Shown here piece by piece: positions 37,601 through 49,731 of a DNA stretch of 64,000 bases. A program made the translations under genes and the position numbers. Origin of the DNA: Glandiceps talaboti (lineage: Eukaryota; Hemichordata; Enteropneusta; Spengelidae); assembly GCF_964340395.1 (NCBI RefSeq), contig NC_135552.1:11932194-11996193 (forward strand). Direction: 5' to 3'. Every line of letters starts with the position of its first letter. Position 1 is the first letter of the stretch. The notes beneath the pieces were generated by a model. That model had not been told where the DNA came from, did no database searches, and saw only the letters and a program-made list of their open reading frames with translations.

Positions 37601-40600
37601 AATGTTATTGTCCCTACGAGGTTAAAGGTCACAGCGTTATTACAAATCAAGCATTTCTTTCAAAGTGGAATTGATACCGTGTCAACAGCCCTAATCCTAA
37701 ATGTCTATGGTTAAATGTTGATATGTTCAATTTTAACGACTGTCGTCATCAGTAAATTTTACAATAAACGCTTCAGTTGTTTATAGAAGCATTTGGCATT
37801 TTTGATGTGATACGATAGAGAGTGGTAGTGTTCTAATAAATACTGGTGTTGTTAGACATACTAGTTATTTTTATTGGATATACTTCACTACACGTATTGT
37901 AGACCGAAAGACGCAGTCATTGGCGACGGAACGGACATAACACGAGCGCCACCAACGACGCTAAATTACAGTCTCAGTAACGCATTGGGAAATGAATAAA
38001 TCGCAAACAAGTATGTCACCAAACTCTAATCCAAACCAATATTTATTATGGTGGTACCGGTATTTTTTAGATTAAAGTAATATTGCTGGATTACTTCAAA
38101 CGATGTGCAAGTATTTAATTCGCTGATGTATTTACCAGACATATATCTTATATCAGCTATTGCACGTATTATTAGATGTTCATGTGATAGTCAACTGAAG
38201 ACAGTTGAATATAGAAAGAAATGAGAGGATATGTCAATTTTGTACCAAAAAGGATGAAGATGACAAGTTTAATTTTATTCTGACACACCTCTTCTCAGAG
38301 AATATTAGAACCAAATATATTTCACCCCCACCTCCTGGAAAACATAACCTATTACACGTTCATTAAACTTAGGCAAACAAGAAACAGATATGAGAAATCA
38401 TTGGGCTCGCCAAATTTATTTTTTTTAAAGTTGTAAGAAAAGACGAAATAACAGTGTAATATAAACTTTTGTTTTTTATAGTTCTTTAAGTGTTTCGTAA
38501 AGTGTCGCATATACAGTTCAATTGATTTATATCAAGTGACCTTCCACAGGCCAGTGGCCTAATTTATGCAAATACACATTGATTAACAAAATCTGCGATT
38601 ATTTTCCACCTTTCTCAAATCACGTCATGATCACGTGGATAGTTTTAGAGGTCTTTAATCGTTCTTTAAAGAAAATTAGTTTGAATCAATTGTTAATCTT
38701 TCTGAGTATAAATTTTGTGTTCATAAAGGTTTGGAAGATCTACTGCAGCAGTTAAACAAAGTACACGTGGCGTTAGAAGGTGCCGGTGATAAGAGTGATG
38801 AACTACATCAGAAGGCCAGTAAGGTTTTAGAAGATGCAAAAGAGGCAGACACTCAGAAGAAGAAGAAACAGGTAGAGAAGAAAATCAAAGCAACGCTTAA
38901 AGAAGTGGATAAGGTGATTTCCGATCTACACAAAGAATATGAAAAGGCGAATAGTTTTATTGATGATTGTCAACGCTTGAGTCAAGAAATAAAACCAGAC
39001 TCTGAAGAAAACAAACAGATCATTACCGACCTTAACAACAGAAATACAGAAACCTGCAGACTAAAATCCGATGTTGAAGACGTTACGAAAGCCTTTGAGG
39101 GTATAGCAACAGATCTGAGGGAAACTCTGGACACGTTGGACGATGAATCGTCCGTGAAAATGAAAGAGCTTCTCGTAAGACTTGGCGAAAGTAAGAAGGA
39201 AGCTGGTGAATTGAGTGAAAGGTTAAAAGTAAACATACAGGAAAATGAAGAAATGGTGACCATGGGGAAAGAATTTATTGACGATGCATCACGGATAGAG
39301 GACGTGAAAAGTACAATGACAGAGACACGTGAACTAGTTGACGTATCCTCATCAACCTACGAACAGCTGAATGAAGATGTCGGTAGCTTCGAAGACCAAA
39401 TTCAAAAGCATATCAGAGAAAACATTTGCCAACTACAAGCTATAGAGTCATTCAATGTGGACAAGTACCTTCAGAACCTTCGTTCACAGATTTTAACTAA
39501 GAAGGAGGAGTCTCGCAAAACCTTTGGTAAGATCAAAGAATTATCGAAGAACGTCGAGAAGAGTTCCACTAAGCTAGAGAGTGTCAAAAAGGAATCAAAG
39601 TCCAAGAATAAAATACCCAAAATTGCCAATGAAGTGAAACGTCATAGTAAAGAGATTACGAACGCAGGCAACAACTTAAACAAACAGGTTGAGAAGATAA
39701 ACAAATTCATCGAAGATACGACTCATGATCTTGACGTCAAAATCTTGCACGGTGAGGGCGAAATTTGTGTAAAGAAATTAGTTAAAGATCTCACATCTTT
39801 CCGAGGAGCAATTGAACAACTGGAAGAAGTCTCTACTAAATTGGATGCGTTTTACGTTGAAATTGAAAATCGGAATTCGGACGAAGATGACGACACGGTC
39901 GACCAGTGTCGTACTGCACTGAAAGAGATAGAGGAAACTTTAAACAAGTGTTCCGACATGATGAAGAAATCAGACTTGGAGATTGAGAAGTTCAAGTCAT
40001 TACTGCTCAATACTGAAGCGTCTGAAGATGAAATCAAGGACTTCACGAACAAAATCAACGAACTGAACGTAGAGGTCGCTGAAACTATCAAGCGGGTCAA
40101 CTCAGAAAAAATCGATCATCGTCGATGGGTCCAGGAAGCGAAAACTCGTTTCATTGCACAAAGAAGGGGCAAAATAACGAAGCAAGTAATGGAGTTCTTA
40201 GAGAGTGTTCAACAAGGGCTCGATGAATACAACGAGACAAAAAACAACGCCACTTCAACTGTCGACATAGCGGAAACAGCTGTGAAGAATTGCTGCCGAG
40301 ATACTAACGAGGTGAGGAAGGCTATCCAGCTCCTCAACGAAAGTATTGAACGAGCGAAAAATGCCGTCGAAACCAGTAAAAAGTCTGAAGGAGATGTGAA
40401 GCTACAAATACAGCAAATGCAAACTTTATTGAAAAAAGACGATCCACCCGAAGAAGAAATAGAAGGTGTAAAGAAAGACATTGTAAAACTGTCTAAAGAC
40501 TTAGATCAGAAAGAAAAGAACATGAAAGATCAAGTATCAAAATTGACCCTCTCGGTTGAAGTCATGGAAACCAAGAATCCCAAAAACTGGAAAGTTTATG

Positions 40601-40645
40601 AGTAAGTGGACATTTCTATTTTGATAAAATATGACTTAATTAATT

Positions 40646-40702
<57 letters not shown>

Positions 40703-40763
40703 GTCAGTCAGTCAGTCAGTCAGTCAGTCAGTCAGTCAGTCAGTCAATCAGTCAATCAGTCAG

Positions 40764-40796
<33 letters not shown>

Positions 40797-43700
40797 GATT
40801 TTCTACAGCGCCAGATCAGACTCTAAAAAGGTTGAACTAGCCGTATTTTATGTATATTGTTCATACTAGAGAGAATTACACATTGTGACCCGTATAATCA
40901 ATGCCAACAGATCGTTTGGCACCTAAATACTAGTATTTTTATCTCATTACTTTCGGTAAAACCAGGGTTTTCACGATGATTTCAATTTATAATACATGTA
41001 TAAACTTTGACAAAGTTTGCCAATATTCCATCTTTTTGTACTATAGTGTGTTCACCACTGTTTTTACAGTTTTTACCACCAAGTCAAAGACGAGAACAAG
41101 AAAGATGATGTCGATGACGAACTACTGTGTGTGATCAGAGCACCAGTTGGAGTGCTAGATGGAGTTAACATTAAATGCAACACTGCTGATGAATTACTTA
41201 GTACAGCGTTGGGACCACATGATCGTGTCTTCAGTCCTGTTATTAGACTCGAGCCGCGGGACAAACGCTTTGATAAATTCGTACTGGTCGGTATACCCTA
41301 TGCCAGGTATGACCCTTCACAGCGTAGACGCGATCGTAGTATCATGGTCAAAGAAACTGTGGACAGTAAACGATGGCTCGTACAGTCAACGAATTCCACC
41401 GACAGGATCATTCCACAATTCAAAGTAAGTAGATGCACACCAAATAAATGACCCATAGGTTCAAACATACACGACAGGCCTCTCCATACAATAATATCAA
41501 TACACATTTGTGCAGAATTCCGCGCCCAATACATGAGTTGGTGGTTGGGTGGGTTCACCTGTTATAAAGTGGATTGATGCATAAAAAGGGAAAATAGGAA
41601 AAAAACAGCAGTCAGTGTAACAGACCTGATCAATATTACTGTCTATATAATGATGAAATGAGCCACCAATACCCATACAATTCATCCATTTTTGAGAGGG
41701 AAATTTGACAATTTACAATAACACATTGTAAGAGCTATAATACAAACGGATATCTACCACAAACCCCAAATGTTCCTACGTGAAAGATACCCATTCTCCT
41801 ATCACATCAATCGTAGACATGGCTAGCATGTCGTGAAATGATAGATACAAAATAAAGGATTGCATACCACTAAAGTTTAAATAATGATAAGACGAATTGT
41901 TATTTAAGTTTTATCAACTTGTCTCCCAAGAACTCAAGTGAGGGCCGGTCCTCATGGGTGCAATGTTATATACGGGAAGAAACCATGGGCGTGCAATACT
42001 TGTATTATGTGGAATAAAAGTGAACTACACTTTAATCAGATCCTAGCCTATCTGTAGACTTGAAGGACTATCGCTACTACAACACTATTCCGCTAACCTA
42101 ACTGACATTTAGATTTTTTTTATTTTCGCTATCGTTCCAAAGAAGGACAGCGAAATTCAAAATCAAGATGCCAGTTAGGATAGCAGATAGAGTGGTAGCA
42201 CTAGTCGTTTGAGTCTATGTGTAGGCTAATCACGTCCAAATCATATCAGGGTTTGAACCCCGACCACATGGTGTATCCCACTAAGATTCTAGACTTTTCC
42301 TTTCAGTAGGTAATGATAAAACAGGTGTATGCACAATACTGTCTGTGGCACAACTAACAAGACTACGTCAGAACCGTATCAAAACCTGTTGACAACGCTA
42401 TTTCTCTTATACGCTGTTTGTTTTTAAATCTGTACAGATATCCGTGTCAACTACATTTATCATAATTAATTGCAGGGTCTGGTGTTTGCCGAGTTCGCTG
42501 TAAAACAACTATCAACATACGTCGTGCTTTCCCGAGTTGTCGAGGATCGTGCAACCATAGATAAAAAGGGTGAAACGCTGGTATCGTCTGTTGAACAACG
42601 TATTTCAATAGAATATCCCCAAGGTGTGATGAAATCATCTACTGATGTAGCTCTAGGGGTGAGTATCCATGGTTAATGTGCATGTGGGCTTTATTCTTTA
42701 CTTTGAATAGGTTGGGTGGAGAGGGTGGTTACTATTACTATTAATACGATTAAAAATAGTGCTCGCACTTAGGTTAGGTGATCGACAGATACATTCTGCA
42801 TACATTTTGACAAAGTGGCATTGCATATATATCGTGACCATGTTGGTCTAGAAAGAGCCTCGGTACAAGACCTTTGTATTAGTAGATGAAGTGTTATCGT
42901 ACTCGAGTTTGACGTCACCAAATTTAACTATGAGGTGCAACAATCAGAGTTGCATAATTCCGGTATTCCTTAAAAACAAACGTTTCAAGAAAAGTACTCA
43001 CTGTTTTGACTCTAGACCTATCGCATGATCTGTTGACATGCCTGGTGTCGTGCTTACGATTAAAGTCGCCATATGGATGGGGATTGGGATTTATAGTTTA
43101 TATAAAACAATTTTATCATGACCTTCTACTTGAAAAATCAATGTGAAACGACATATACCAAGCTCTTGTTTGTAACTCAATACATTGCAAATGACTGATA
43201 AATGTGTAAAACGTTTGTATTAAATTGTACGTACAATAACAAACTTTTTTATTTTTTTATTTTTATTTTTTTACACATTTTGTAGCTTTTTGCAGTGTAT
43301 CGAGTTACAAACACATACTTCTCAATGTTGTTTTCACGTTGATTTTTCAAGTAGGACGCCATGATAAAATTGTTTTATAAATTAAAACTCAAAAATAAAT
43401 ACCCAAATCCTCATCCATATTATCACTGTATTTCTGTTTTGGTAGCGGTCTCCACAGAAAACTTTGGCGACGTGTGTATTCACTTTGGGAAAATGATGTT
43501 TTTCACTATAAAAATCTGTTTGTTGAAGTTGAACATCTTCATTCTCTTTCACAGTAGACATATGTTCTTTTGGACGTGTCTAATCTAACACTTTTATTCC
43601 CGTGCATCAAACCGTCGTATCTGAATGTAAACGACTAAAAAAAACAATGACATGTTTTTTTTTCAAGGTGCAATTAGTTGATCAAGCCAGCATCATTCAG

Positions 43701-46168
43701 CTCAAAGAACGGCACAAAACTCAAGTAGGTGATCTCCAAGCAAGCAGTCCATTGATACATGTAACTTACGTACCAGCACCGATGCTGCCGCTGGTGGCGC
43801 CACTGACAATCAAAATACCAATACCGAATATAGCAAAGAGAGAAAACGAACAGAAAAAGACAGAAAAAAGTCCGACGCCTTCAAACACGGGACGTCTCAA
43901 AGAAGATGACGATAGTGACTCTGTTCACGTTATGGCTAAAGTAAGCGATGACAAGTGGCAGCAAATAAGTGTGAACGAGACAGACATGAGAATATCACGA
44001 AATGATGTTGTGGAATTCGATGTCTCTTATCCATACCCCACGTGAGTATTTCATATTATTAAATAGTGGCTAACAAAATATCAGACCAGAACGTAATGCA
44101 TTATCTTGCAAGCCAGAGCACATATTTCTGCTGACGCAAATAAGTGATAAAGTTTTGGGCGGTGCCGTAAAGAGGTATATAGTTCACGACGATGGATGAC
44201 GTAATGTGGTTTTATCCATGAATATCGGTCACTCCATGGTCACTCATATAGTGGATACCACGTTGGGAGAAAAGTTCCGAAGATTAAAATATGATATCGT
44301 GCTATACTTTATATATAACACAACATTTTATTCCCCTGGATATATACGCATGAACTTAATACAGCAACACTAATTGAATGTATTCTCATCTACGATATGT
44401 GAAAAAAGGGAGAGGGACGAAATAATTCTTTCTCTTGCAACTACATTCTTTGAACGAAAGTACCAATTTAAAATTATGGTAATTTTGCGTTGATAAAGTC
44501 CAAACCTTGCTTTAGTTTCCTTATTCTGGTTGGTTCTTGTGTTTGATTTTAAATCTTAACGTGTTCACATAATGATCTCATTTTGTATACTTATTATTTT
44601 CCTAACGTTAGAATGTTACTGATGACGTCATCCAGCAACGATCACACTTCAAAACCACAAATGGCCCGGGAAATCGAGGAATGGATGGAGACATCGGTTG
44701 TAAATTTTGTCTTCCATCAGCTTCGAAAAGACAGGACCCGGGCCATCGCACAGATCGTTCCACAGGAAGGTTGCCGACAGTTGGATGGAGAACTGTCTGA
44801 GTTAGGCTATGAAGGACCACCAGAACCAAGCAACGAATTCGAGCTTCGAGAAGGTCAAGAAGTGGCGATCAAGTTCAACACAAATGGCAATATTCAATTT
44901 TTAGATGATGATGTCACTGAAAAACAGATGAAATTCTACCGAGGTCGGTCAAACAAGGCGCAGTTCTGGCTGAAAGAGAAGAACGTGTACGGAAATGCAA
45001 CGTCTGCAGAGTACAAGGCGAACGTTGAGTTATATAGCAAAGGGACATGGACAAAACAAGCATCCGGGAACTGTACATCAACTGAATGGAAGTTGGTAGA
45101 AAGTCTTCCATTGACTATTCCGAAGGTAATTTTAAATTCGTTGAATACTTGCTCATCACACTATGCATTTTTTGTATTTTACATGGAAACCGAAAACTGG
45201 AACACCTCACGAATTTACATTTGGTACTTCGAAATATGATATTCACGTGATTTACACCCAGTATGAAAAAAGTGAGAGAAAAACATGCATTCTGAAATTG
45301 GATCCCATCTGAGCATTCCTGTGTATAGATATTTTCTTTAATATTACCATTAGACTAGAAACCTTTCTAAGTGTGCATTTATTGTACAACATGCTTTTTC
45401 GTGTGTCTTCTTCGTATACAATTGTTGTCACTAAATATATTAACTATTTTTAAAATTTCAGAAAGAGATGAAAACACTACATCGTCAGAAATCAATTTAC
45501 AAACCAAGAATAGAAGGTACGTTTGCTTTAATTTCAAAATTACCATGTCAAATGTCAGTGTGGTAGATTACACGTAAATGTGTCAATTTCATTTTTGTTG
45601 TGACGTCGAAATGGTTCGAAACTGCAAAGGATAGAAACGAGTCGCTGTTTTGGCTTGACAAAATATCTTACGAAAGTTGGGTCATTTTATAGTCCGGGTC
45701 GACGAAAATGGAAGAAAGACAGTAGTTTACCGGAGACTAATCTACTTTCATATACGTGATGTTACTATGAAATGAGAATTACTAAGTTATTCCACGGTCT
45801 CGTAGAAACTAACATTTGCATATACATTTCATACCAGTAGTACAGAATGACATGTATAATTAGTTTTGCGTAATTAACAGTTCGTCATTCTCATTTCTTC
45901 AGGTGTGTTGAGTGATGAGGGTTTACGAGATCTAGCACAGGAAATCGGTACTGAATTCAGGTCACTCGCCATCTACTTAGGTATCAAACATGCCCAGATG
46001 CAGCGTCTCATCAGAGATAATCCAAACAATACAGAAGACCAGGTATTTGAGATGCTTTTGAATTGGAGACGAAGTCAACCGAAATCTGCGGATAAAGTTA
46101 GCGCGTTAATGATAGCTTTGAAAAATTCAGAGCGTGCCGACTTGGCTGAGAAAATAGCCAGGGGATGA
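33132..46168 (+). CDS. Coiled-coil ZU5-ZU5-UPA death-domain protein (plus-strand copy)
   Basis: Nine coding exons join in frame to 1331 residues: 33132-33450, 36586-36642, 38729-40601, 41070-41424, 42476-42658, 43668-44041, 44612-45125, 45462-45516 and 45903-46168. Domain order is an N-terminal helical domain (1-106), an acidic linker (107-125), a coiled coil (about 126-745), two ZU5 domains (about 755-1054), UPA (about 1055-1225), a short linker, and a death domain (about 1246-1331). Exon phases are identical to the minus-strand paralogue. Exons 1 and 5 are the same length (319 and 183 nt). There is no signal peptide or membrane segment. By analogy with ankyrin and PIDD1 I infer an intracellular scaffold or death-fold adaptor; the partner is unknown. 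The residue triplet at the PIDD-type autoproteolysis position is QLS. The pair is divergently transcribed. Confidence 0.92.
33788..33902. repeat. (CA)n microsatellite
   Basis: CA dinucleotides with CATA interruptions in intron 1 of the plus-strand death-domain gene. Confidence 0.9.
34409..34608. repeat. (GT)n/(TGCG)n array
   Basis: GT dinucleotides interrupted by GTGC and TTTG units. In intron 1 of the plus-strand death-domain gene. Confidence 0.9.
34741..34978. mobile_element. Hairpin MITE, 102-bp arms
   Basis: Arms 34741-34842 and 34877-34978 are almost perfect reverse complements with a 34-bp loop. The ends begin CAATCTGATTAAAATC. A related end sequence (AATCTGATTAAAATCTGAT) appears at about 63926-63945, suggesting another family member running off the right edge. 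Confidence 0.85.
35205..36275. repeat. Long spaced inverted repeat
   Basis: The left arm (about 35205-35465) and right arm (about 36043-36275) are reverse complements with many scattered differences, separated by about 580 bp. They share GTACAATTAATGAAGTTATC and GTCGTCTTTGTTGATTATAT. Possibly a transposon with long inverted repeats, or two oppositely oriented copies. Confidence 0.75.
36586..36642 (+). CDS. Exon 2: acidic linker
   Basis: 57 nt between acceptor CAAACAG and donor GTAAAT, phase 1 to phase 1, encoding [19 protein letters not shown]. It restores the frame between exon 1 and the coiled-coil exon exactly, as the 36-nt exon does in the paralogue. Confidence 0.75.
38729..40601 (+). 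CDS. Exon 3: coiled-coil exon
   Basis: 1873 nt in one exon, about 624 residues rich in Lys, Glu, Asp, Asn and Ser with heptad-like Leu/Ile/Val spacing and almost no Pro. The C-terminal part ([19 protein letters not shown] ... [13 protein letters not shown]) aligns with the end of the paralogue's coiled coil. It ends in phase 2 just after KNPKNW. Confidence 0.93.
40641..40796. repeat. CAAT/CAGT tetranucleotide array
   Basis: CAAT units pass into CAGT and back to CAAT, in the intron directly after the coiled-coil exon of the plus-strand gene. Confidence 0.93.
41070..42658 (+). CDS. Exons 4-5: first ZU5 domain
   Basis: Exon 4 (41070-41424) contains [12 protein letters not shown] and [19 protein letters not shown]. 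Exon 5 (42476-42658) contains [19 protein letters not shown] and opens the next repeat with KKGETLVSS. The splice between them is phase 0, as in the paralogue. Confidence 0.87.
43078..43425. mobile_element. Hairpin MITE in intron 5
   Basis: The left part (about 43078-43200) is the reverse complement of the right part (about 43275-43425); both include ACTTGAAAAATCAA and AAAACAATTTTATCATG. A solitary arm of the same family lies at about 55243-55400 inside the myosin gene. Confidence 0.75.
43668..44041 (+). CDS. Exon 6: second ZU5 domain
   Basis: 374 nt beginning [12 protein letters not shown] and ending [12 protein letters not shown] in phase 2. A charged Lys/Glu/Asp-rich insertion sits where the paralogue has its Arg/Gln-rich insertion. 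Confidence 0.87.
44612..45125 (+). CDS. Exon 7: UPA domain
   Basis: 514 nt with [52 protein letters not shown] and LPLTIPK before the donor. It is collinear with the paralogue's UPA exon. The REGQ/REEQ turn before the central strand resembles the ankyrin and UNC5 UPA domains. Confidence 0.85.
45462..45516 (+). CDS. Exon 8: basic UPA-death linker
   Basis: 55 nt, acceptor ATTTCAG, donor GTACGT, encoding the basic peptide [18 protein letters not shown]. It joins phase 0 to phase 1 and leads into the death domain with a shared glycine. Confidence 0.8.
45903..46168 (+). CDS. Exon 9: death domain and stop
   Basis: Encodes [34 protein letters not shown] and [15 protein letters not shown], then a terminal helix ending at TGA. 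Core hydrophobic positions and the conserved Trp of helix 5 match death domains. It is closely related to the minus-strand copy. Confidence 0.94.
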
Positions 46169-46801
46169 GGATCCATCGGAAATATACGTATGAAACAAAT
46201 CCATATATTAACAGTGACATGACAGGGTTCAACGTACTATAAATACATATACACAGGCGAATTCAGTCCACAATGGACACATATTATATGATGAATATTT
46301 GACAGTGCATACCTAACACACATAAAAGGAAGAATTGGCGATTAATTGAGAGGGAGATTGATCTTACTTGAAATGTTTTACTATTATATTATTTCTAATA
46401 TGTGTATTTATGTTACCATTTACAAACAACCTTCCCCCATGTGGAATCCAATCAAGCATTATAGTATTCATTAGAGTGAGATTTACATATTAACACAGAG
46501 TAGTCCAGTCATTTACCTGATAATATTATATACTGGGATCGATAACTACACATTATTACTTCATCTGTTAAGAAGTGAAAGTTTCACCGTACATTGTTCA
46601 ATGTTAGGGGATGTTATTGATTGTTTTAGATTTCATTAATATACTTTTCCAAATGTTTCATCGTTCCATTTTATCATCAACATTTCTGTAATCACCAAGA
46701 ATTGACGGAATTAGCTTTCTTTAAATAAGAATACTAACTGAGAAGCAGGGTACTCGGTCTATTACTGTTCTTCTACATCATGGGACATTTTGATGACCAG
46801 A

Positions 46802-46807
46802 AATAAA
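46802..46807 (+). promoter_or_regulatory. Poly(A) signal AATAAA of plus-strand death-domain gene
   Basis: First clear plus-strand AATAAA after the stop codon at 46168, giving a 3' UTR of about 650 nt. Confidence 0.5.
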
Positions 46808-47003
46808 CAAATAAATAATATTACAAGTAGTCAGTATAAATTGTACGTGTCAAGGCAGTTAAGTCAAATGGAAGACGAAATGTACATGTTGCATTGGGCA
46901 GTTAGTTATCTTTTGAGGGTAGGATTTCACTTCTTGTTATGCTTCACTTTATGAGCATTATGTCATAAAAAAGTTCTCTCAAAATAAGACCAAGTGACGA
47001 GTC

Positions 47004-47024
47004 TTTATTAGTTTCAGTTTTATT
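47004..47024 (-). promoter_or_regulatory. Paired poly(A) signals of myosin gene
   Basis: Two minus-strand AATAAA hexamers (47024-47019 and 47009-47004) lie downstream of the myosin stop codon, about 200 bp from the convergent gene's signal. Confidence 0.45.
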
Positions 47025-47275
47025 GAATACCTTCATTAAAGATACATGGATAATACATCAGACATACTCTTATAATTATATCCTAAATGTAAAAAAAAAA
47101 AAAAGGTGAAAATATTTTCCATGGCAAGGATTCAGAATGCATAAAATGACCAGTGAGGACCACATTGAATAGTGTAACACATTTTAGTCATTTTGTGTCT
47201 TTTACATAAAGACAGTCAAGGAACATACATTTTCCCTTCCAGTAAGTATTAAACATTGAAAAGCATGTAATTCTA

Positions 47276-47400
47276 TAGTCTGTAAGGTATGCCATGACGG
47301 AGTGCCCTCACACATCGGCCAACTCCCTTCATATAGAGCAGAGCAGCCCAATGAGGGCAGAGTGACACAACTAATCTTATAGTCTAGTATTTGTATTAAT
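47276..47400. repeat. Dispersed imperfect-palindrome repeat
   Basis: Begins TAGTCTGTAAGGTATGCC and ends in the complementary CTTATAGTCTA, enclosing GTGCCCTCACACATCGG. Related copies lie at about 63536-63610, 16245-16320 and 18565-18620, with fragments near 29950 and 35815. Confidence 0.6.
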
Positions 47401-48261
47401 AATGCAAGATACTGTTTTCTTGACATGTATTCCATGGCAAATACCAACATTAAAAGCATCAAATGCAGGAATGCAGATACACTGACATTTGCTGCCTTCT
47501 CCAATGGTACCCTAGAATGGAATATCTTATAGTTACCCAGAGAGTGAACTTTGCATGTGAAAATGTGAGGAACTAGCCATTTTAATGCATTACAGAATTC
47601 ACTTATTTACTAATAAAAAGCTATGACATTTATACTGTGTAACTTCCAACATTCATATTAAGAAAGGTATAAAATTCTGTACAAAAATATATATGGTATT
47701 GTTGAAGTTACACATTTCATCCAACCCATCATATATGTTGAAGTTACACATCTCAGCCAACCCATCGTATATGTTGAATTTGTAATGCTTGGTAAGTCAG
47801 TTTCAAAATATGCAGGCACTTGTCACTCTGTCACCTTTGTCCTTTGTTGACAAACTAATTATGTTTATATCAACATAATGATAGCTACACAAGATTTAGT
47901 TATACTATAAAAATTGCTACATGTAGGTATGTACATCATAATTTTGTAAGGAGTGTGTGTTTGATGAGGCAAAGAAGTTTGGATATTATTGAAAAAGAAA
48001 ATACTAGGATAGTTTACAAATACAAGAAAATGGTTAAACATAATGTTGTCTGCCCAATAGAACAATAATATTATTCCCAAATGTCTTTCATTCAAAACAT
48101 GAGTGACCTGATAGACCTTGTCACCTCAAATCAGAAAGAAAGCAGTTAGGGAACTTTTTTGCCACAAGAAACAAAATACTAGACTTTCACTGGTTCCACT
48201 ATCTTGATTACAGGCTGACTACATCATGTATAAACCACCACAGTGAACAATACTTTTGGTT

Positions 48262-48292
<31 letters not shown>

Positions 48293-48736
48293 CTATATAT
48301 GGATGCTGATTACAATAAAGATTACTTGTTCTATATATCACATTCCAGTTATCCACACTTGGCCGATATTTCAAAATGTACAGACGTACATTTTGCTTTA
48401 CTGTTACACTTTCAGGTACATTTATAGATCTTTGTAAAAATGAAATTTTTTGTGAAATTTGAATAGAAAGGAATAAAGAATTATACCTTCCTAGCAACAT
48501 AACGGCCTACCCTTCACAAATTAATGTTCAATTCAAAAAAATTACATCACAAATAAAATCAAGGTTGCTTACGGTTACTATAGTACCTTCTATGTGATGA
48601 ATTTTCTGATTCCTAGTAATTTTGCCTCCTAGGATATCTGAGAAAACCTGTCATCTCAAATCAATTATTTCATCTTCTGATTTTTAAACAATGTACACTG
48701 AATATTTTCTTACAGTTTTAAGTACAGTAACGGTGA

Positions 48737-49220
48737 ACCTCACATAATCTACAAATGTGCAAAGTCCGTTCATTTCCAGTAAACTTAACCTCACTAATCC
48801 ACACCTGTGCAAAGTCCATTCATTTCCAGTAAACTTAACCTCACACAATCTACACCTGTGGAAGTTCATTCATTTCTAGTAAACTTGACCTCACATAATC
48901 TACACCTGTGCAAAGTCCGTTCATTTCCAGTAAACTTAACCTTACATTATCTACACCTGTGCAAAGTCTGTTCATTTCCAGTAAACATAACCTCACGTAA
49001 TTTACACCTGTGCAAAGTTCGTTCATTTCCAGTAAACTTACCATCACGTAATCTACACCTGTGCAAAGTCCATTCATTTCCAATAAACTTAACCTTACAT
49101 TATCTACACCTGTGCAAAGCCCATTCATTTCCAGTAAACTTAACTTCACACAATCTACACCTGTGCAAAGCCCATTCATTTCCAGTAAACTTACCTCACA
49201 TAATCTACACCTGTGCAAAT
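48737..49220. repeat. 54-bp minisatellite in myosin 3' UTR
   Basis: About nine units of roughly 54 bp, each with CACCTGTGCAAAGTCC and TTCATTTCCAGTAAACTTAA. Because 54 is a multiple of three, both strands give long open frames of an 18-residue repeat; their repetitive translation and position in a 3' UTR argue against protein coding. Confidence 0.9.
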
Positions 49221-49731
49221 CTGTTAAACTCTAAGCTCAATCTAATTTCTTTACATGATACTTAGTATTTGGTATTGGTTGAATTATAATACAACATTAT
49301 AGGTAATGCTTCCATGACAATGAACAGTAAATATCCTGAATATTAATAAATAAATGTAACAAAAGTATTAATAAAGTATAAAAATCAAAATCATAATATA
49401 CACTGAAATGGCAAATAAAATTCTACTTTCCTTATCTAATATACTATATGGTAAACTAATACATGTAGTATGCAACGAAGTATATACAGCACTGATAAAC
49501 TGCAGTGTGTATGTATTAGTTTCGATGTTTAGAATGATGGGAGCTCTACTGCAGTAAGCTAACAGCTTTAGTTTTTAACAAGTTTTAACAACACTGATGA
49601 ACTGCTGTGTGTATGTATACAACAAGAAGTATTTGTAAACGCGCAGAGCAATGACGGCTAGACTGCAGCAAACTACCAGTTGACAACGCACTGTATGCAA
49701 CACTGATGAACAGGAGTGTATACATGTTCAT

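Larger units (their letters stand above)
46169..49731. other. 3' UTRs and spacer between convergent genes
   Basis: No coding exon supported. The left part should be the 3' UTR of the plus-strand death-domain gene, the right part the 3' UTR of the minus-strand myosin gene (about 2.7 kb if the signals near 47.0 kb are used). It contains a dispersed repeat (47276-47400), a TA run (48275-48300) and a 54-bp minisatellite. Confidence 0.55.

Noticed and set aside
44583-45239. 218-residue frame read as a complete gene starting MYTYYF
   Set aside because: The first residues lie upstream of the TTAG acceptor and the last after the GTAATT donor; the real exon is 44612-45125.
48807-49265. 152-residue frame with 18-residue repeats
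   Set aside because: Product of a 54-bp minisatellite; open on both strands and located in a 3' UTR.
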